Positions 54,481-64,000 of a stretch of 64,000 nucleotides of DNA are shown piece by piece. Source of the DNA: Zygnema cylindricum. Taxonomy: Eukaryota > Streptophyta > Zygnematophyceae > Zygnematales > Zygnemataceae. Location: positions 1 through 64,000 of the forward strand of contig JBBHKE010003482.1 in NCBI GenBank assembly GCA_037447655.1, given 5' to 3'. The notes under the pieces were generated by a model that worked only from the letters and a program-made list of their open reading frames with translations, made no database searches and was not told where the DNA came from. Numbering within the stretch: position 1 is the first letter of the stretch; each line of letters begins with the position of its first letter. Both the position numbers and the translations under genes were made by a program.

Positions 54481-55331
54481 TTGGATACACATTCCCATAT
54501 TGTATCCGCGATAGTCTGCGTTTACCTGTTCGACGCTTAGAACATGTGAGAACAGGTTCGCGTGTTTTTCCCCTGTCTTTATGTCTGGGAACCAAATCTG
54601 AGAACAATTTTCCGTGCGACGCACTTAATTTTCACTGTCGACGCCTTTATCTGACACCTATTTTGACACTTATTTTGTGCAGTTTTAGTACGGACTGGCA
54701 CATTTTGTACGTTACACTATTTAAAAACATTCGAAATTAGAGTAATTAATGCAATTTAACGTAAGAAAAAAAAGAGTTAAATTTGATTAACTGCAATTTT
54801 TTTCCGTACATGAGCGCGACGAGCAATGAAAAAAATAGCGATTATTTTCCCTCGTGCTAAAAATTTCCAACTCGTGTGGCGCTTGTGTGTACGTTTTTCA
54901 TTCGTTGTTAGAGTGATACTTTAACTAATATCACCTCACGATTTTCGATAAAATAATTTGCTGAGCTGGATTCAAGTGCCCATGGGTCGAAAATTTGAAA
55001 CCCCCTAAATGAGATTTTCTCGTTGGGGACTGAATTTTGGAGGAAAACGACAAAAAAAACCCGGTACTTCAATACATGGGCACATACCCCAAATTGTAAT
55101 ATTATTTTTGATTAATTTTTTTCTATTTTTTTTTTTATTATGAAGTCAAATTCGGTCAACGCATTTTATAAAATTCTGAATTTTGTTCCTTGCGCATGTT
55201 CATTATTTTTTGGGCGTTTCATGCGTGCGCTTAGTACGAATGAAACCTCTATAGTTCCGTCCCATTACTTTCCATTCCGTTCCGTTCTGTTCCGTTCTGA
55301 TTCTTTCGTTTCTGTTTTGCTTTGCTCTGGT

Positions 55332-55458
55332 TCAGCGGCCTCGGAGGCGAGGGTTCCCCCGGGGGAGGAGGAGGAGATAGGGAGGACGAGCTGGGTGGTG
55401 AAAGCCGTGGTGGGCCTCACTCTCGCCTATGGGAGCTGGAATGCCGTCCCTCTTATGG
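55332..55458 (+). CDS. Possible upstream exon, unidentified
   Basis: A GC-rich, codon-like stretch reading SAASEARVPPGEEEEIGRTS and then a hydrophobic WVVKAVVGLTLAYGSWN segment, followed by a possible GTTAGA donor. It could be an early exon of the armadillo gene or a separate gene. No homology recognised. Confidence 0.3.
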
Positions 55459-55479
55459 GTTAGAAACGATCTAAAACCT

Positions 55480-56205
55480 ACACCCTGAACTTGATACCTT
55501 AAACCTTAAACCCTCAACCCTGAAAACTAAACCATAAATCTTAAACCCTGAACTTAAAACATTGAATCTGTTAATGTTGTTTAGAAGGAACCTTTGAAAG
55601 GATTCGTCGCGTGAGAGAATAGTAAAGGGAGAAATTGAAACAAACATTGAAAACATCATTTTAGAAATCAAAAAACATCGGATTAAAAAACAAATCTTTC
55701 AATTTAAAAAAAAAACACTGTATTCGAAGAAGCACCAATGGTTTAAAAACGTCGAATGAAAAGATTTTGTTTAAAAAGACATTGGATTATTATATTGCCC
55801 ATTTTAAATTGTCTGGTTAAAATAAATTTAAGCGAAAAACGTCGGATTGAGAAACATTGGACAAAAAGAAAGACATTGAATTAAATAAAGTGGAATAGTG
55901 TAATTGGGAAATCAGAAATAAAATGAGTGTTTGGGGAATTTCCAAGAGACCTTTAAAAACCCTAAAAACCTCTTTAATACCCTATAAACCCTCTAAAGCC
56001 TGAAAAACTCTAAAAACCTTACAACCACTGAAAGATCCTTAAAATCCGTAAAAAACCCTAATAACCCTAAATAACCCTAAACCCTAGAAAAAACCTAAAT
56101 TCCTAACCCAGAAAACCCTAAGAAAACCTTGAAAACTCTTAGATACCCTAAAAACCTTATAAACCCTAAAAGCCCTAAAAACCCTAAAAACACAAAAAAA
56201 GGGGG
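55480..56205 (+). repeat. Interstitial telomere-like CCCTAAA tract, degenerate
   Basis: Many AACCCTAAA and AAACCCTAA units mixed with AAACCTT variants, matching the plant-type telomere repeat TTTAGGG in reverse complement. It fills the sequence 5' of the first clear armadillo exon. Confidence 0.7.
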
Positions 56206-56224
56206 TATTTGGGATTTTTCCAGG

Positions 56225-59200
56225 AGACAGTCTTGTGAACCAATCGGTGGCCCTTTGTCGAACGAAAGACCCCATTTTCCAATGTAGTGGGGCCTCAAGA
56301 ATCGACCTTATCGCCACAAATGGTAAAAAAAACCTTTTCTTTCATTAATTAAAAAAAACAAAGACATGGTTTAAAAATATATATTTTTTTCATTTTTTTT
56401 TCCCTCATAAACTCTCTTTTTTGTCCATTTTTTGATGTAGTGGGGTGTCAAGAATCGACCTTATCGCCACAAATGGTAAAAAAAACAATGTTATTTTTAC
56501 TAATTTTATTTTTATTAATTTAAAAGAAAAAATTATTTAAAAATTGTTATTTTTTTCATTTTTTTCCCTTGTAAATTCTCTTTATTGTCCATTTTGTCAT
56601 GTAGTGGGGTGTCGAGAATCGAACTTATCGCCATAAATGGGAAAAAAATAATACTTTCGTTTATCAAAAAGTCGTTTTTTTTTTTTTTTTGAGTTTGAAA
56701 ATCGTTATTTTTTTACTTTTTTTTCTTTTATTCCCTTTAAAAACTCTCCTTTTTGTCCATTTTCCGATGCCTTGAGGCCGCGAAAATCACGAAAACCTTA
56801 TTTTTTGTTTTTCATTTTTTTAGAGTTTTGAGCGTGAGTACAACTTGTTTCTCTTTCCCTTTTTTTTTTTTTTTTTTTTCAACTTTTTGAATGGAGACGA
56901 AAAGTATCATGGAGATCGGAAGAATTTCCGTCTTGTTAAATTTACTTAAAAATCCAAACCACAATCTCCTCACTCCTCTCTCCTCTCCCTTTTCTTTTCC
57001 TTCAAAATCTCTCGTTTTAAAATAAAATTTTGAGAGTTCCGAGAGTTTCTAGTGACAACCTTTTTTTTGTTTCCCTTTTTCTTTTTTTCTTTTTAACTTT
57101 TAGAGTCGAGACGAAAAATTATCGTGGAGGCCGGAGGAGTTTCCGTTTTGTTAAATTTGATTAAAAACTCGAACCACGATGGGACTTTGCGAGAATCAGT
57201 GAAGGCTTTGGCAAATCTTTCTCAAAGTGGTAAGGAATTAATAAAAAACAATAAATAATAAAAAATAATAAATGAAATTGGGTGTTTTTAAGGTTTTTTC
57301 TGTTTTTTTTTATGCTTTTGGCCAATCTTTCTCAAAGTGGTAAGTAAATAATAAAAAAAAAAAAATGTTCAACAATAAACAATAAAACAACAAACAGTAT
57401 CAAATTCGGGTTTTTTTTAGCTTTCTTATGGTTTTTTGTTTAAGCTTGTTTTTTTTTACGCTGCTTTTGAACGAATTTTGTAAGATTTGTTTTCAAGGTC
57501 TGGTATTTTTTTATTTTTTTTTATGGTTTTTTTATGCTTTTTTAATAACTTTTTTAATTATCTTTTAATCTTTTTTGAGCTGTTTTTTTTTTTAGTATGC
57601 TTCCAATCTTTCTTGAAGTGGCAAGTTAAGGACTTTAGGTTATTTATTTATTTATTTTTTTCTTATTTTTTCTTTTTTTTTATTATTATTATTATTTTTT
57701 TTTTAATTCTTTTTTTCAGCAATCTGTCTCGATTTGTAAATAAAATTGAGTTTAAAGACCCGAGATTCTTAACAAATGTGAATGGACAATTAGGGTTTAT
57801 TTGTTTTTATTGACAATTCTATTTTAGATTTTTTTTCGGGTTTTGGGGTTTTGGGGTTTTGGGGTTTTTTGTCCTTTCTGATTTCATGGCATATTTGAAT
57901 ACAGACGTAGAGAGGTTGTGAGAGGAATTGAGAGAAAGAGAGAGAAAGAGGGAAAGAAAGTGAAAGGAAACAAGGGAGGGAGGGGGGGGGAGGGGAGGGG
58001 GGGAGGGGGGGAGGGAGGGGGGGAGGGAGGGGGGGGAGGGGGGGGGGAGGGGGGGGGGAGAGGGGGGGAGGGAGGGAGGGAGGGAGGGAGGGAGGGAGGG
58101 AGGGGAGGGAGGGAGGGAGGGAGGGAGGGAGGGAGGGAGGGAGGGAGGGAGGGAGGGAGGGAGGGAGGGAGGGAGGGAGGGGAGGGAGGGAGGGAGGGAG
58201 GGAGGGAGGGAGGGAGGGAGGGAGGGAGGGAGGGAGGGAGGGAGGGAGGGAGGGAGGGAGGGAGGGGAGGGAGGGAGGGAGGGAGGGAGGGAGGGAGGGA
58301 GGGAGGGAGGGGAGGGAGGGGAGGGAGGGAGGGAGGGAGGGGAGGGAGGGAGGGAGGGAGGGAGGGAGGGAGGGAGGGAGGGAGGGAGGGAGGGAGGGAG
58401 GGAGGGAGGGAGGGAGGGAGGGAGGGAGGGAGGGAGGGAGGGAGGGAGGGAGGGAGGGAGGGAGGGAGGGGAGGGAGGGAGGGAGGGAGGGAGGGAGGGA
58501 GGGAGGGAGGGAGGGAGGGAGGGAGGGAGGGAGGGAGGGAGGGAGGGAGGGAGGGAGGGAGGGAGGGAGGGAGGGAGGGAGGGAGGGAGGGAGGGAGGGA
58601 GGGAGGGAGGGAGGGAGGGAGGGAGGGAGGGAGGGAGGGAGGGAGGGAGGGAGGGAGGGAGGGAGGGAGGGAGGGAGGGAGGGAGGGAGGGAGGGAGGGA
58701 GGGGAGGGAGGGAGGGAGGGAGGGGAGGGAGGGAGGGAGGGAGGGAGGGAGGGAGGGAGGGAGGGAGGGAGGGAGGGAGGGAGGGAGGGAGGGAGGGAGG
58801 GAGGGAGGGAGGGAGGGAGGGAGGGAGGGAGGGAGGGAGGGAGGGAGGGAGGGAGGGAGGGAGGGAGGGAGGGAGGGAGGGAGGGAGGGAGGGAGGGAGG
58901 GAGGGAGGGAGGGAGGGAGGGAGGGAGGGAGGGAGGGAGGGAGGGAGGGAGGGAGGGAGGGAGGGAGGGAGGGAGGGAGGGAGGGAGGGAGGGAGGGAGG
59001 GAGGGAGGGAGGGAGGGAGGGAGGGAGGGAGGGAGGGAGGGAGGGAGGGAGGGAGGGAGGGAGGGAGGGAGGGAGGGAGGGAGGGAGGGAGGGAGGGAGG
59101 GAGGGAGGGAGGGAGGGAGGGAGGGAAAATGAAAGGGAAAAGAGAGCATCAGTTATTGTCGCTTAGGTTTATTTATTCGTTCCAGTTCTTGTAAAAATGT

Positions 59201-59449
59201 ACGTTCCTAAGGATAATGTAAACTTTTGTTTCTTTTTTTGTCCTTTTTTTTTGTCCTTTTCTTTTTTTCTTTTTGTTTATTTATACAGAAGTGGGACTGA
59301 AGGAGATGGAGAAAAACGGAGCTCAAAATATTTTGGAGAAACTCTCTCTCTCTTCAAATGACTCGGTTACAAAAGAATATGCCTTAACCACTTTAGAAAA
59401 AGTACAAAAATATTCAAAAAGTACGATTGCAGATGCATCGACAAGTTGA
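56225..59449 (+). CDS. Armadillo-repeat protein, C-terminal exons (fragmentary model)
   Basis: Exons supported: 56225-56322 (DSLVNQSVALCRTKDPIFN...STLSPQM), 57104-57229 (RKIIVEAGGVSVLLNLIKNS then ESVKALANLSQS), and terminal 59289-59449 (EVGLKEMEKNGAQNILEKLS ... ADASTS, stop TGA). The last two join in phase. AGGVSVLLNLIKN...LRESVKALANLSQS is a textbook ARM helix 2-3 pattern; ARM proteins are scaffolds. The first exon does not join 57104 in phase, so at least one exon between is missing or misread. Degraded copies of both exons (56437, 56601, about 56765; 56890-56965) show internal duplication. The last intron carries the GGGA array. The 5' end is unknown. Confidence 0.6.
56330..56830 (+). repeat. 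Tandem ~153-167-bp duplications of an exon end and intron
   Basis: The motif GTAGTGGGG(C/T)(C/G)TC(A/G)AGAATCG recurs at 56284, 56437 and 56601, with a decayed fourth copy near 56768, each followed by a GGTAAAAAA-type donor and T-rich sequence. Confidence 0.8.
57836..57868 (+). repeat. TTTTGGGG run
   Basis: Three to four copies of GGGGTTTT, about 100 bp before the GGGA array. It resembles the ciliate telomere unit but is short and probably slippage-derived. Confidence 0.6.
57968..59126 (+). repeat. ~1.15-kb (GGGA)n array in the last armadillo-gene intron
   Basis: Starts as irregular G-runs (57968-58070) and becomes an almost perfect tetranucleotide array to 59126, with occasional GGGGA slips. 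Strongly G-quadruplex-forming on the coding strand. The GREG/PPSL open frames on the two strands are artefacts. Confidence 0.98.
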
Positions 59450-59454
59450 TGTAA

Positions 59455-59705
59455 TAAAAAAGTACAATCTTGTGACGTTATGAAGTATATTGCAATGTAA
59501 TAAAGAACAGTTTTGTGATGAAATAAAGTACAGCTTTTGCTAAAAGAAAGTACATTTTTGTGATGTAAAAATGTTCAATTATATGATGTAACAAAGTACA
59601 TTTATGATGTGATAAGGTACAATTGTGCCATGTGATGAAGTACAGTTTTGTGGTGTGACAAAGTACAATTTGCAATACAATAAAGCACAATATCGAGACG
59701 TACTT
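59455..59705 (+). repeat. Degenerate ~24-bp minisatellite after the armadillo gene
   Basis: Units like AAAGTACA(A/G)TTTTGTGATG repeat about ten times, just 3' of the stop codon, so they may be in the 3' UTR. Confidence 0.8.
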
Positions 59706-60455
59706 TGTTCACATGATTCACAATTTCTGTGTATTCATTCACCATTGGTTCATTTTTTTCTTTTTTATATTCCATTGTGATATAATTTACTGCAATAATT
59801 TTTTTGCCCATCTTAATTGCTTTGAAACACAAAAGTAACATATGTAAAATATTGAAATATTTAAAACAGATTTTGTTGTTCTTAAGGTCACCGGAGATTT
59901 TTTATGTTCATGTAATCGTTTTCTATGTAACTTTTGTAGACATCAATTTATTCGTCTTTTTGTGCTTGAACAATGTTTTAAGTTTTCATTTAGAAATTCA
60001 AAAGTTGAGGAGTTCGACAAGTGTGCACAGAGAAAAAATGTTTCAAGTGGCGAAAAAAATATTAACACTAATAGCGATACACAGAATACTTTTCCGTTCG
60101 GAACCAGGAATAAAAACGCATAAAACGACAAAAAAAAGGCAGAAAATGGTTCACAGAGAAAAAAATTGTTGTAACAAAAAAAAATATTAACCCTAATAAC
60201 AATACACAATGTAGCAATCAAGTCTAGGGCGCCACAAAATACCGGTTATAATTTTGTACACTCTAAATTTTTCACCTAAAGTTTTTAGTGAGTGCATAAA
60301 AACAGATTTCCTTACAATCTTTAATTGGCTTTTTTTTTTTTCTTTCGTCTTTTATTAATCAGATTTCATGAAGATGAGTTGCAATTGTCACACAATCTAG
60401 TCAAAATTTCCAAAAAATATTCATACCTGTATATATACTCATCATTGAATATACT

Positions 60456-60770
60456 CTTATAGGGCAATTACACATTATGCAACTACTGGCATTAGTACCA
60501 ATAATCGCAGGAATAGTACAGAAAACAGTAGGAATAGTACAGAAACTATAGGAATAGTACAGAAAACTATAGGAATAGTACAGAAAACTGTAGGAATAGT
60601 ACAGAAAACTGTAGGAATGGTACAGAAAACTGTAGGAATGGTACAGAAAACTGGAGGAATTGTACCGAAAACTGCAGGAATCGTACATTTTTACTCGAGC
60701 TTTTGTGTACAATTCCTGCAATTTTGGCCAGTAACGGCAGTAATCAGGTATATTGTAATTACCCTATAAG
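60456..60770. mobile_element. MITE-like element with CTTATAGGG inverted ends and internal minisatellite
   Basis: Left CTTATAGGGCAATTACA, right end the inverse of CTTATAGGGTAATTACA. Inside, 60505-60690 is a ~21-bp repeat AGGAATAGTACAGAAAAC in about nine copies. Confidence 0.65.
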
Positions 60771-61033
60771 GGTAAAAGATCACCAGACCCGGCAGTAATT
60801 AGCGATTACTTATTAGTCATCAGACAGGATAATCCAGAGTTATCCACAGAAATTGGTTAGCGGTTATTTTTAGTCGCATATTGTGTTGTTACCCTATTAA
60901 GGTTAAAGGATAATAACTACAAAAAAACAATAGCTTCCTTCACTTGGACGAAACAATGAAACAACAGAACAACGGACAACAGGAGCACATGAATTTGATG
61001 ATTTTATCACAAGATTGGTTACCACAAACCATG

Positions 61034-61173
61034 GTTCAAATGTGTGAAAACAATTGGAGACGCTATATGCGGTCACTCCATACTATACGCGTACTATACG
61101 GTATAAGGTATAATACACACATAGTACGGGGAAACCATGTATGGCATTTCCAATTGTTTCCGCACGTTTGAAC
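61034..61173. mobile_element. Short inverted-repeat element, AACAATTGG family
   Basis: Imperfect ~30-bp inverted ends (GTTCAAATGTGTGAAAACAA against GTTCAAACGTGCGGAAACAA). A related end lies in RAB3GAP1 intron 11 near 4320. Confidence 0.55.
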
Positions 61174-61174
61174 T

Positions 61175-61784
61175 ATGTGACAAAAAAAAAAGCACACCAT
61201 TGTCAAAAAATAGTCCGTGAAACTACAATAGAATGATTACAAGATGTGTAATGTTCAATGTTTTGTTCCAAATTTCAAGGCGATTCTTCATAGTAAAAGG
61301 TGGGTGCGGGCATTCAAAAAAGACACAAGGAGAAAGAAAATTATCGAATTAAAAGCTTAAACAAAAATGACACAAAAAGAGAGGAAAGGATAGAATCAAA
61401 AGGTTAAATAAGTTGCTAACCTAAAACAACACCTGCAAGCGAACTTGTAGCATAGAACACAGAAATATTGAAAAAGTCTTCGATAGTTTGCAATAAGTAC
61501 CCTCGTTTCAGGTTTTACTGAAACTGAATGCCTGAGCAAAAAGAGCCTCTAACAAGAAAATGGAGTGTGTAACATACAAGGATCAATTTCATTTAGAAAT
61601 CATTAAGATTTTCTTCTGTTTTTTCTGACATAATGAAAAAAATAGGTACAACGACAAAAAATGTGCACAAGTCCTACTATTTAAGACAATTTAAAAAATG
61701 ATGTACGTAAAAATGATATTTAAAAAAAGAGATGTAGGCTTAGGAAAAAAAAACATTTCTTTTAACTTTCGTTTGGATAAAACT
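61175..61784. other. Spacer 3' of TMEM161, nothing recognised
   Basis: A-rich sequence holding the presumed 3' UTR of the minus-strand gene. No coding or repeat signal. Confidence 0.4.
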
Positions 61785-63257
61785 TTAACTCGCCTGAAAG
61801 ATACCGATTCTAAATCCAGCCAAAATTACACAAGTCTCCAATGCCCATACTGAACTTGACCACCATGCGAGAAAAATAAACGATTCACGCATCAAAAATG
61901 GAGGAAAAAGAAAACCTTTTTCGATTGCCATGGCATCTAAATGGGTGCCCCTAGTTCTAGAAAGACCTAGAAGGATCAAAGGAATGGCTCCAGGCAAAAG
62001 ACTTTGCATGGCAACTCTCGAGAGAATATGACTTGTAAGTCCCGTTCTTGCCTTCAAATAATTGACATCGGTTTCTATACTTCCATGGAGGTTTTTGTAC
62101 CAAGTGAGGATTGCAGTATTCAAATGAGACTGAACATTGATTCTAAACATGAGGATATACAACAAACCAGTGAATGTCAATAAAGTCATCCGCACAATAA
62201 TTAGAGTGCTCACCGATACTCCAAAACCTCTGTCCCAGTCTTGAATATCGTCGCCGATTTCTCCAACGTCTCCGTCACCCTCGATTTTCCGAGAATTGAA
62301 ATCTTGTTGATGAACAAATAGAGAAGTCATTGGTTTTATCCAGAGACAAAGAGTTATTATCGGCAAAATCATGCTTAGATGGAGAAGAAAACGGACAATC
62401 CAATGTCGTCGTAAAATGGTTATATCGTTATCATCTGGAAAAGTCGATATATAGTAACATCGGACCCATCGAATTGCAGATGGTAAAAGGAGAGCAGTTT
62501 CAACACCTGCTAATAAGGACAGAATACCCTTAACCACAACTACTGGAAGCTCAATCGGAGGATATGGATCGGTTTCATTTTCAAGTTTACTATTCAAATG
62601 AGAAGCAATGACCTTTCCGGCATTGACAATCGCATCTTCGAATGAAAAATCAAAATAGGAGTTCGGTGTCGAAAGGAGAAGGTAAAAAGATAGAAGGAAA
62701 CCTCCTGTACCGCAAATAGCGCTGATTTGAATATCTAGTAAACTGCTTGTAGCTTTTTCCCATTGAACTTGAGCTACATTTCTGATAACTCTCCATATAG
62801 TCATTGTACCAAGAAGTAAAGCTACAATATCTCCTCCATCCACTATCTCCTGAGAGGATTCAGGAATTGTACGGTGTAAAATATCGCAAGCAAGAAGAAC
62901 TACAAACCCTAAAACCAAAAACATGACAACTTCATTGTATTCTTTGTAATTTGTTCGAGTCAATATATGAATCGGTTGTACATTTAGTGATAGAAGTTTC
63001 GAACCGCCAGAATTGATCCAATCTTCATCCTTTTTTTTTGTCGTTTTCTTCTTATTGCTACCGGAATTACTGTTGCTGTTGTTGGTATTGTTTCCAGTTT
63101 CTTCCTTTTTTTTAACACTTCCAGAATCTTCATCTTGAACATAAAACTGTTTGAGACCGTCGAGAAGTTTGATCGAAATATCAAATGATGACGTCAGCAA
63201 GCCGACCAATAGGCAAAGAGCCACATAAAAGGCACACGTGGCAACACCTAAAATCAT
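61785..63257 (-). CDS. TMEM161: TMEM161-family multi-span membrane protein, intronless
   Basis: 490 aa, close to the 480-490 of animal TMEM161A/B; plants also have homologues. Landmarks: N-terminal hydrophobic span (residues 3-22), a Lys/Asn/Ser low-complexity insert (about 48-79), spans at about 109-126 and 143-160, then RHWIVRFLLHLSMILPIITL followed by CLWIKPMTSLF (animal: FLLH..FL.PLF...W.KPI), and the C-terminal FPPFLMRESFIFLAWWSSSV block matching FTPLLFRGLLSFLTWW-type ends. About eight spans in all. Start: the ATG at 63257 is preceded directly by in-frame TGA, so no longer frame exists without an upstream exon. The family protects cells from oxidative stress or modulates ion currents in animals; its role in plants is unknown. 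Confidence 0.85.
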   Translation of the reverse strand: MILGVATCAFYVALCLLVGLLTSSFDISIKLLDGLKQFYVQDEDSGSVKKKEETGNNTNNSNSNSGSNKKKTTKKKDEDWINSGGSKLLSLNVQPIHILTRTNYKEYNEVVMFLVLGFVVLLACDILHRTIPESSQEIVDGGDIVALLLGTMTIWRVIRNVAQVQWEKATSSLLDIQISAICGTGGFLLSFYLLLSTPNSYFDFSFEDAIVNAGKVIASHLNSKLENETDPYPPIELPVVVVKGILSLLAGVETALLLPSAIRWVRCYYISTFPDDNDITILRRHWIVRFLLHLSMILPIITLCLWIKPMTSLFVHQQDFNSRKIEGDGDVGEIGDDIQDWDRGFGVSVSTLIIVRMTLLTFTGLLYILMFRINVQSHLNTAILTWYKNLHGSIETDVNYLKARTGLTSHILSRVAMQSLLPGAIPLILLGLSRTRGTHLDAMAIEKGFLFPPFLMRESFIFLAWWSSSVWALETCVILAGFRIGIFQAS

Positions 63258-63496
63258 TCAAGTAGAAACTAGTAAGAGAGGGCAAAAGCCAGAATGCTTT
63301 TGTCGTTTTCTATCGTAAATAGAATGATTTAGAGGCGTATCGAATCCGATGGAGGATTGAAAACTTAACCAGTTGGTGTCCTTTTCAATGAGAAAGCTTT
63401 GTCGAAAACGACAAAGCAAAAAGGCTAAAAAGGTGAAATGGAAAGGAAGGAGTAGAGGCAGAGAGGAAGAGGAAAAGGAGAGGCAAAAGATGGTAC

Positions 63497-63582
63497 AAAG
63501 AGTACAAGAGTACAAATGTAATACAGGAGTACAAATGCAGTACAAGAGTACAGATATAGTACAAAAGTACAAATGTACTGCA
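63497..63582 (+). repeat. ~20-bp minisatellite AGTACAAATGCAGTACAAG upstream of TMEM161
   Basis: Four to five units built around GTACAA, about 240 bp 5' of the TMEM161 start, thus in its leader or promoter. Confidence 0.8.
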
Positions 63583-64000
63583 AGGGAGGAATGAGACGAA
63601 AAAAAGAATCAAGAGAGTGAAAAAAAAGAAAGCAAATCCTTTTTTGACTGCAGTATATTGTATATTGTATATTTGTTGACCTTTTAAAGATTTAATCCTT
63701 TCAACATTCAGAATTTCAACGGTTAGACCATAAAATATTTGAGTCCTGAGGCAACTTTTTTACCTCGTTCCCACAATCAAAGACCCTGAACCCTTGAAAG
63801 AAAAGAAAAAACACACTGGCTGGGCAGGAAACAAAATGTTCTTGTTTGACCGAAACCGTACTCTTCAAATGATTTTATAGGTTTTGAAGATGTTTTTCCC
63901 TGCCCGGCTTGCATCAGTTGAAGAGACGTAACTGACATGTACGGTCCTACAGAAAATCTGGACGTTGTACGTCTTATGTCGTTTATGCGTCTTTCCTTCA
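63583..64000. other. Right edge, nothing recognised
   Basis: Mixed sequence upstream of TMEM161. No coding exon or repeat could be supported. Confidence 0.4.

Noticed and set aside
57836-57868. A ciliate-type telomere
   Set aside because: Only three to four units, inside a plant-like gene intron, next to other slippage repeats.
57884-59149. 421- and 404-codon open frames on both strands
   Set aside because: They translate the GGGA/TCCC tetranucleotide array and have no codon diversity.

Overview
The window is nuclear DNA of an intron-rich eukaryote of the green lineage, most likely a streptophyte (charophyte-grade) alga. The evidence is a plastid-type HSP70 with a land-plant-like DVIDADFTDSK tail split into 12 exons, RAB3GAP1, UNC50, aminotransferase and lysyl-tRNA synthetase proteins closest to the plant versions as I recall them, GT-AG introns throughout, and degenerate CCCTAAA telomere-like tracts. 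The species cannot be fixed from sequence alone. No bacterial features, rRNA or CRISPR array were seen.

Layout. 323-13246 (-): RAB3GAP1 catalytic-subunit gene, 17 phase-consistent exons, running off the left edge. 13247-15107: a shared head-to-head upstream region holding an inverted-repeat element and a dispersed repeat block. 15108-19572 (+): plastid HSP70, complete, 720 codons plus stop. 19573-34900: a gene-poor stretch of decayed mobile DNA: a retrotransposon pol remnant, a tRNA-derived SINE-like head, a broken DDE transposase surrounded by about 30-bp palindromes, a 1.14-kb non-autonomous hAT element with perfect 8-bp target duplications, and several TA-flanked MITEs. 35064-37397 (+): UNC50, complete, 259 aa, 10 exons including a 26-nt microexon. 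39014-40398 (-): only the 3' part of an organellar-type lysyl-tRNA synthetase. 43479-50770 (-): a class IV PLP aminotransferase gene lacking a recognisable last exon. The 3' end of the aminotransferase and the 5' end of the synthetase are both missing across an interval that holds a solo LTR and a seven-unit duplication of an exon end, so two genes may have been joined by deletion. 51.9-54.2 kb: polypyrimidine tracts and a G-box cluster. 56225-59449 (+): an armadillo-repeat gene with duplicated exon pieces and a 1.15-kb GGGA array in its last intron. 61785-63257 (-): an intronless TMEM161-family membrane protein.

The genes do not form a pathway. UNC50 and RAB3GAP1 both belong to Golgi/Rab membrane traffic, and HSP70 and the lysyl-tRNA synthetase to organelle proteostasis, but they are separate nuclear transcription units. 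Exon models were built by reading splice sites by eye and checking that codon phase carries through every junction. Boundaries are therefore well supported for RAB3GAP1, HSP70 and UNC50 and weaker for the armadillo gene.
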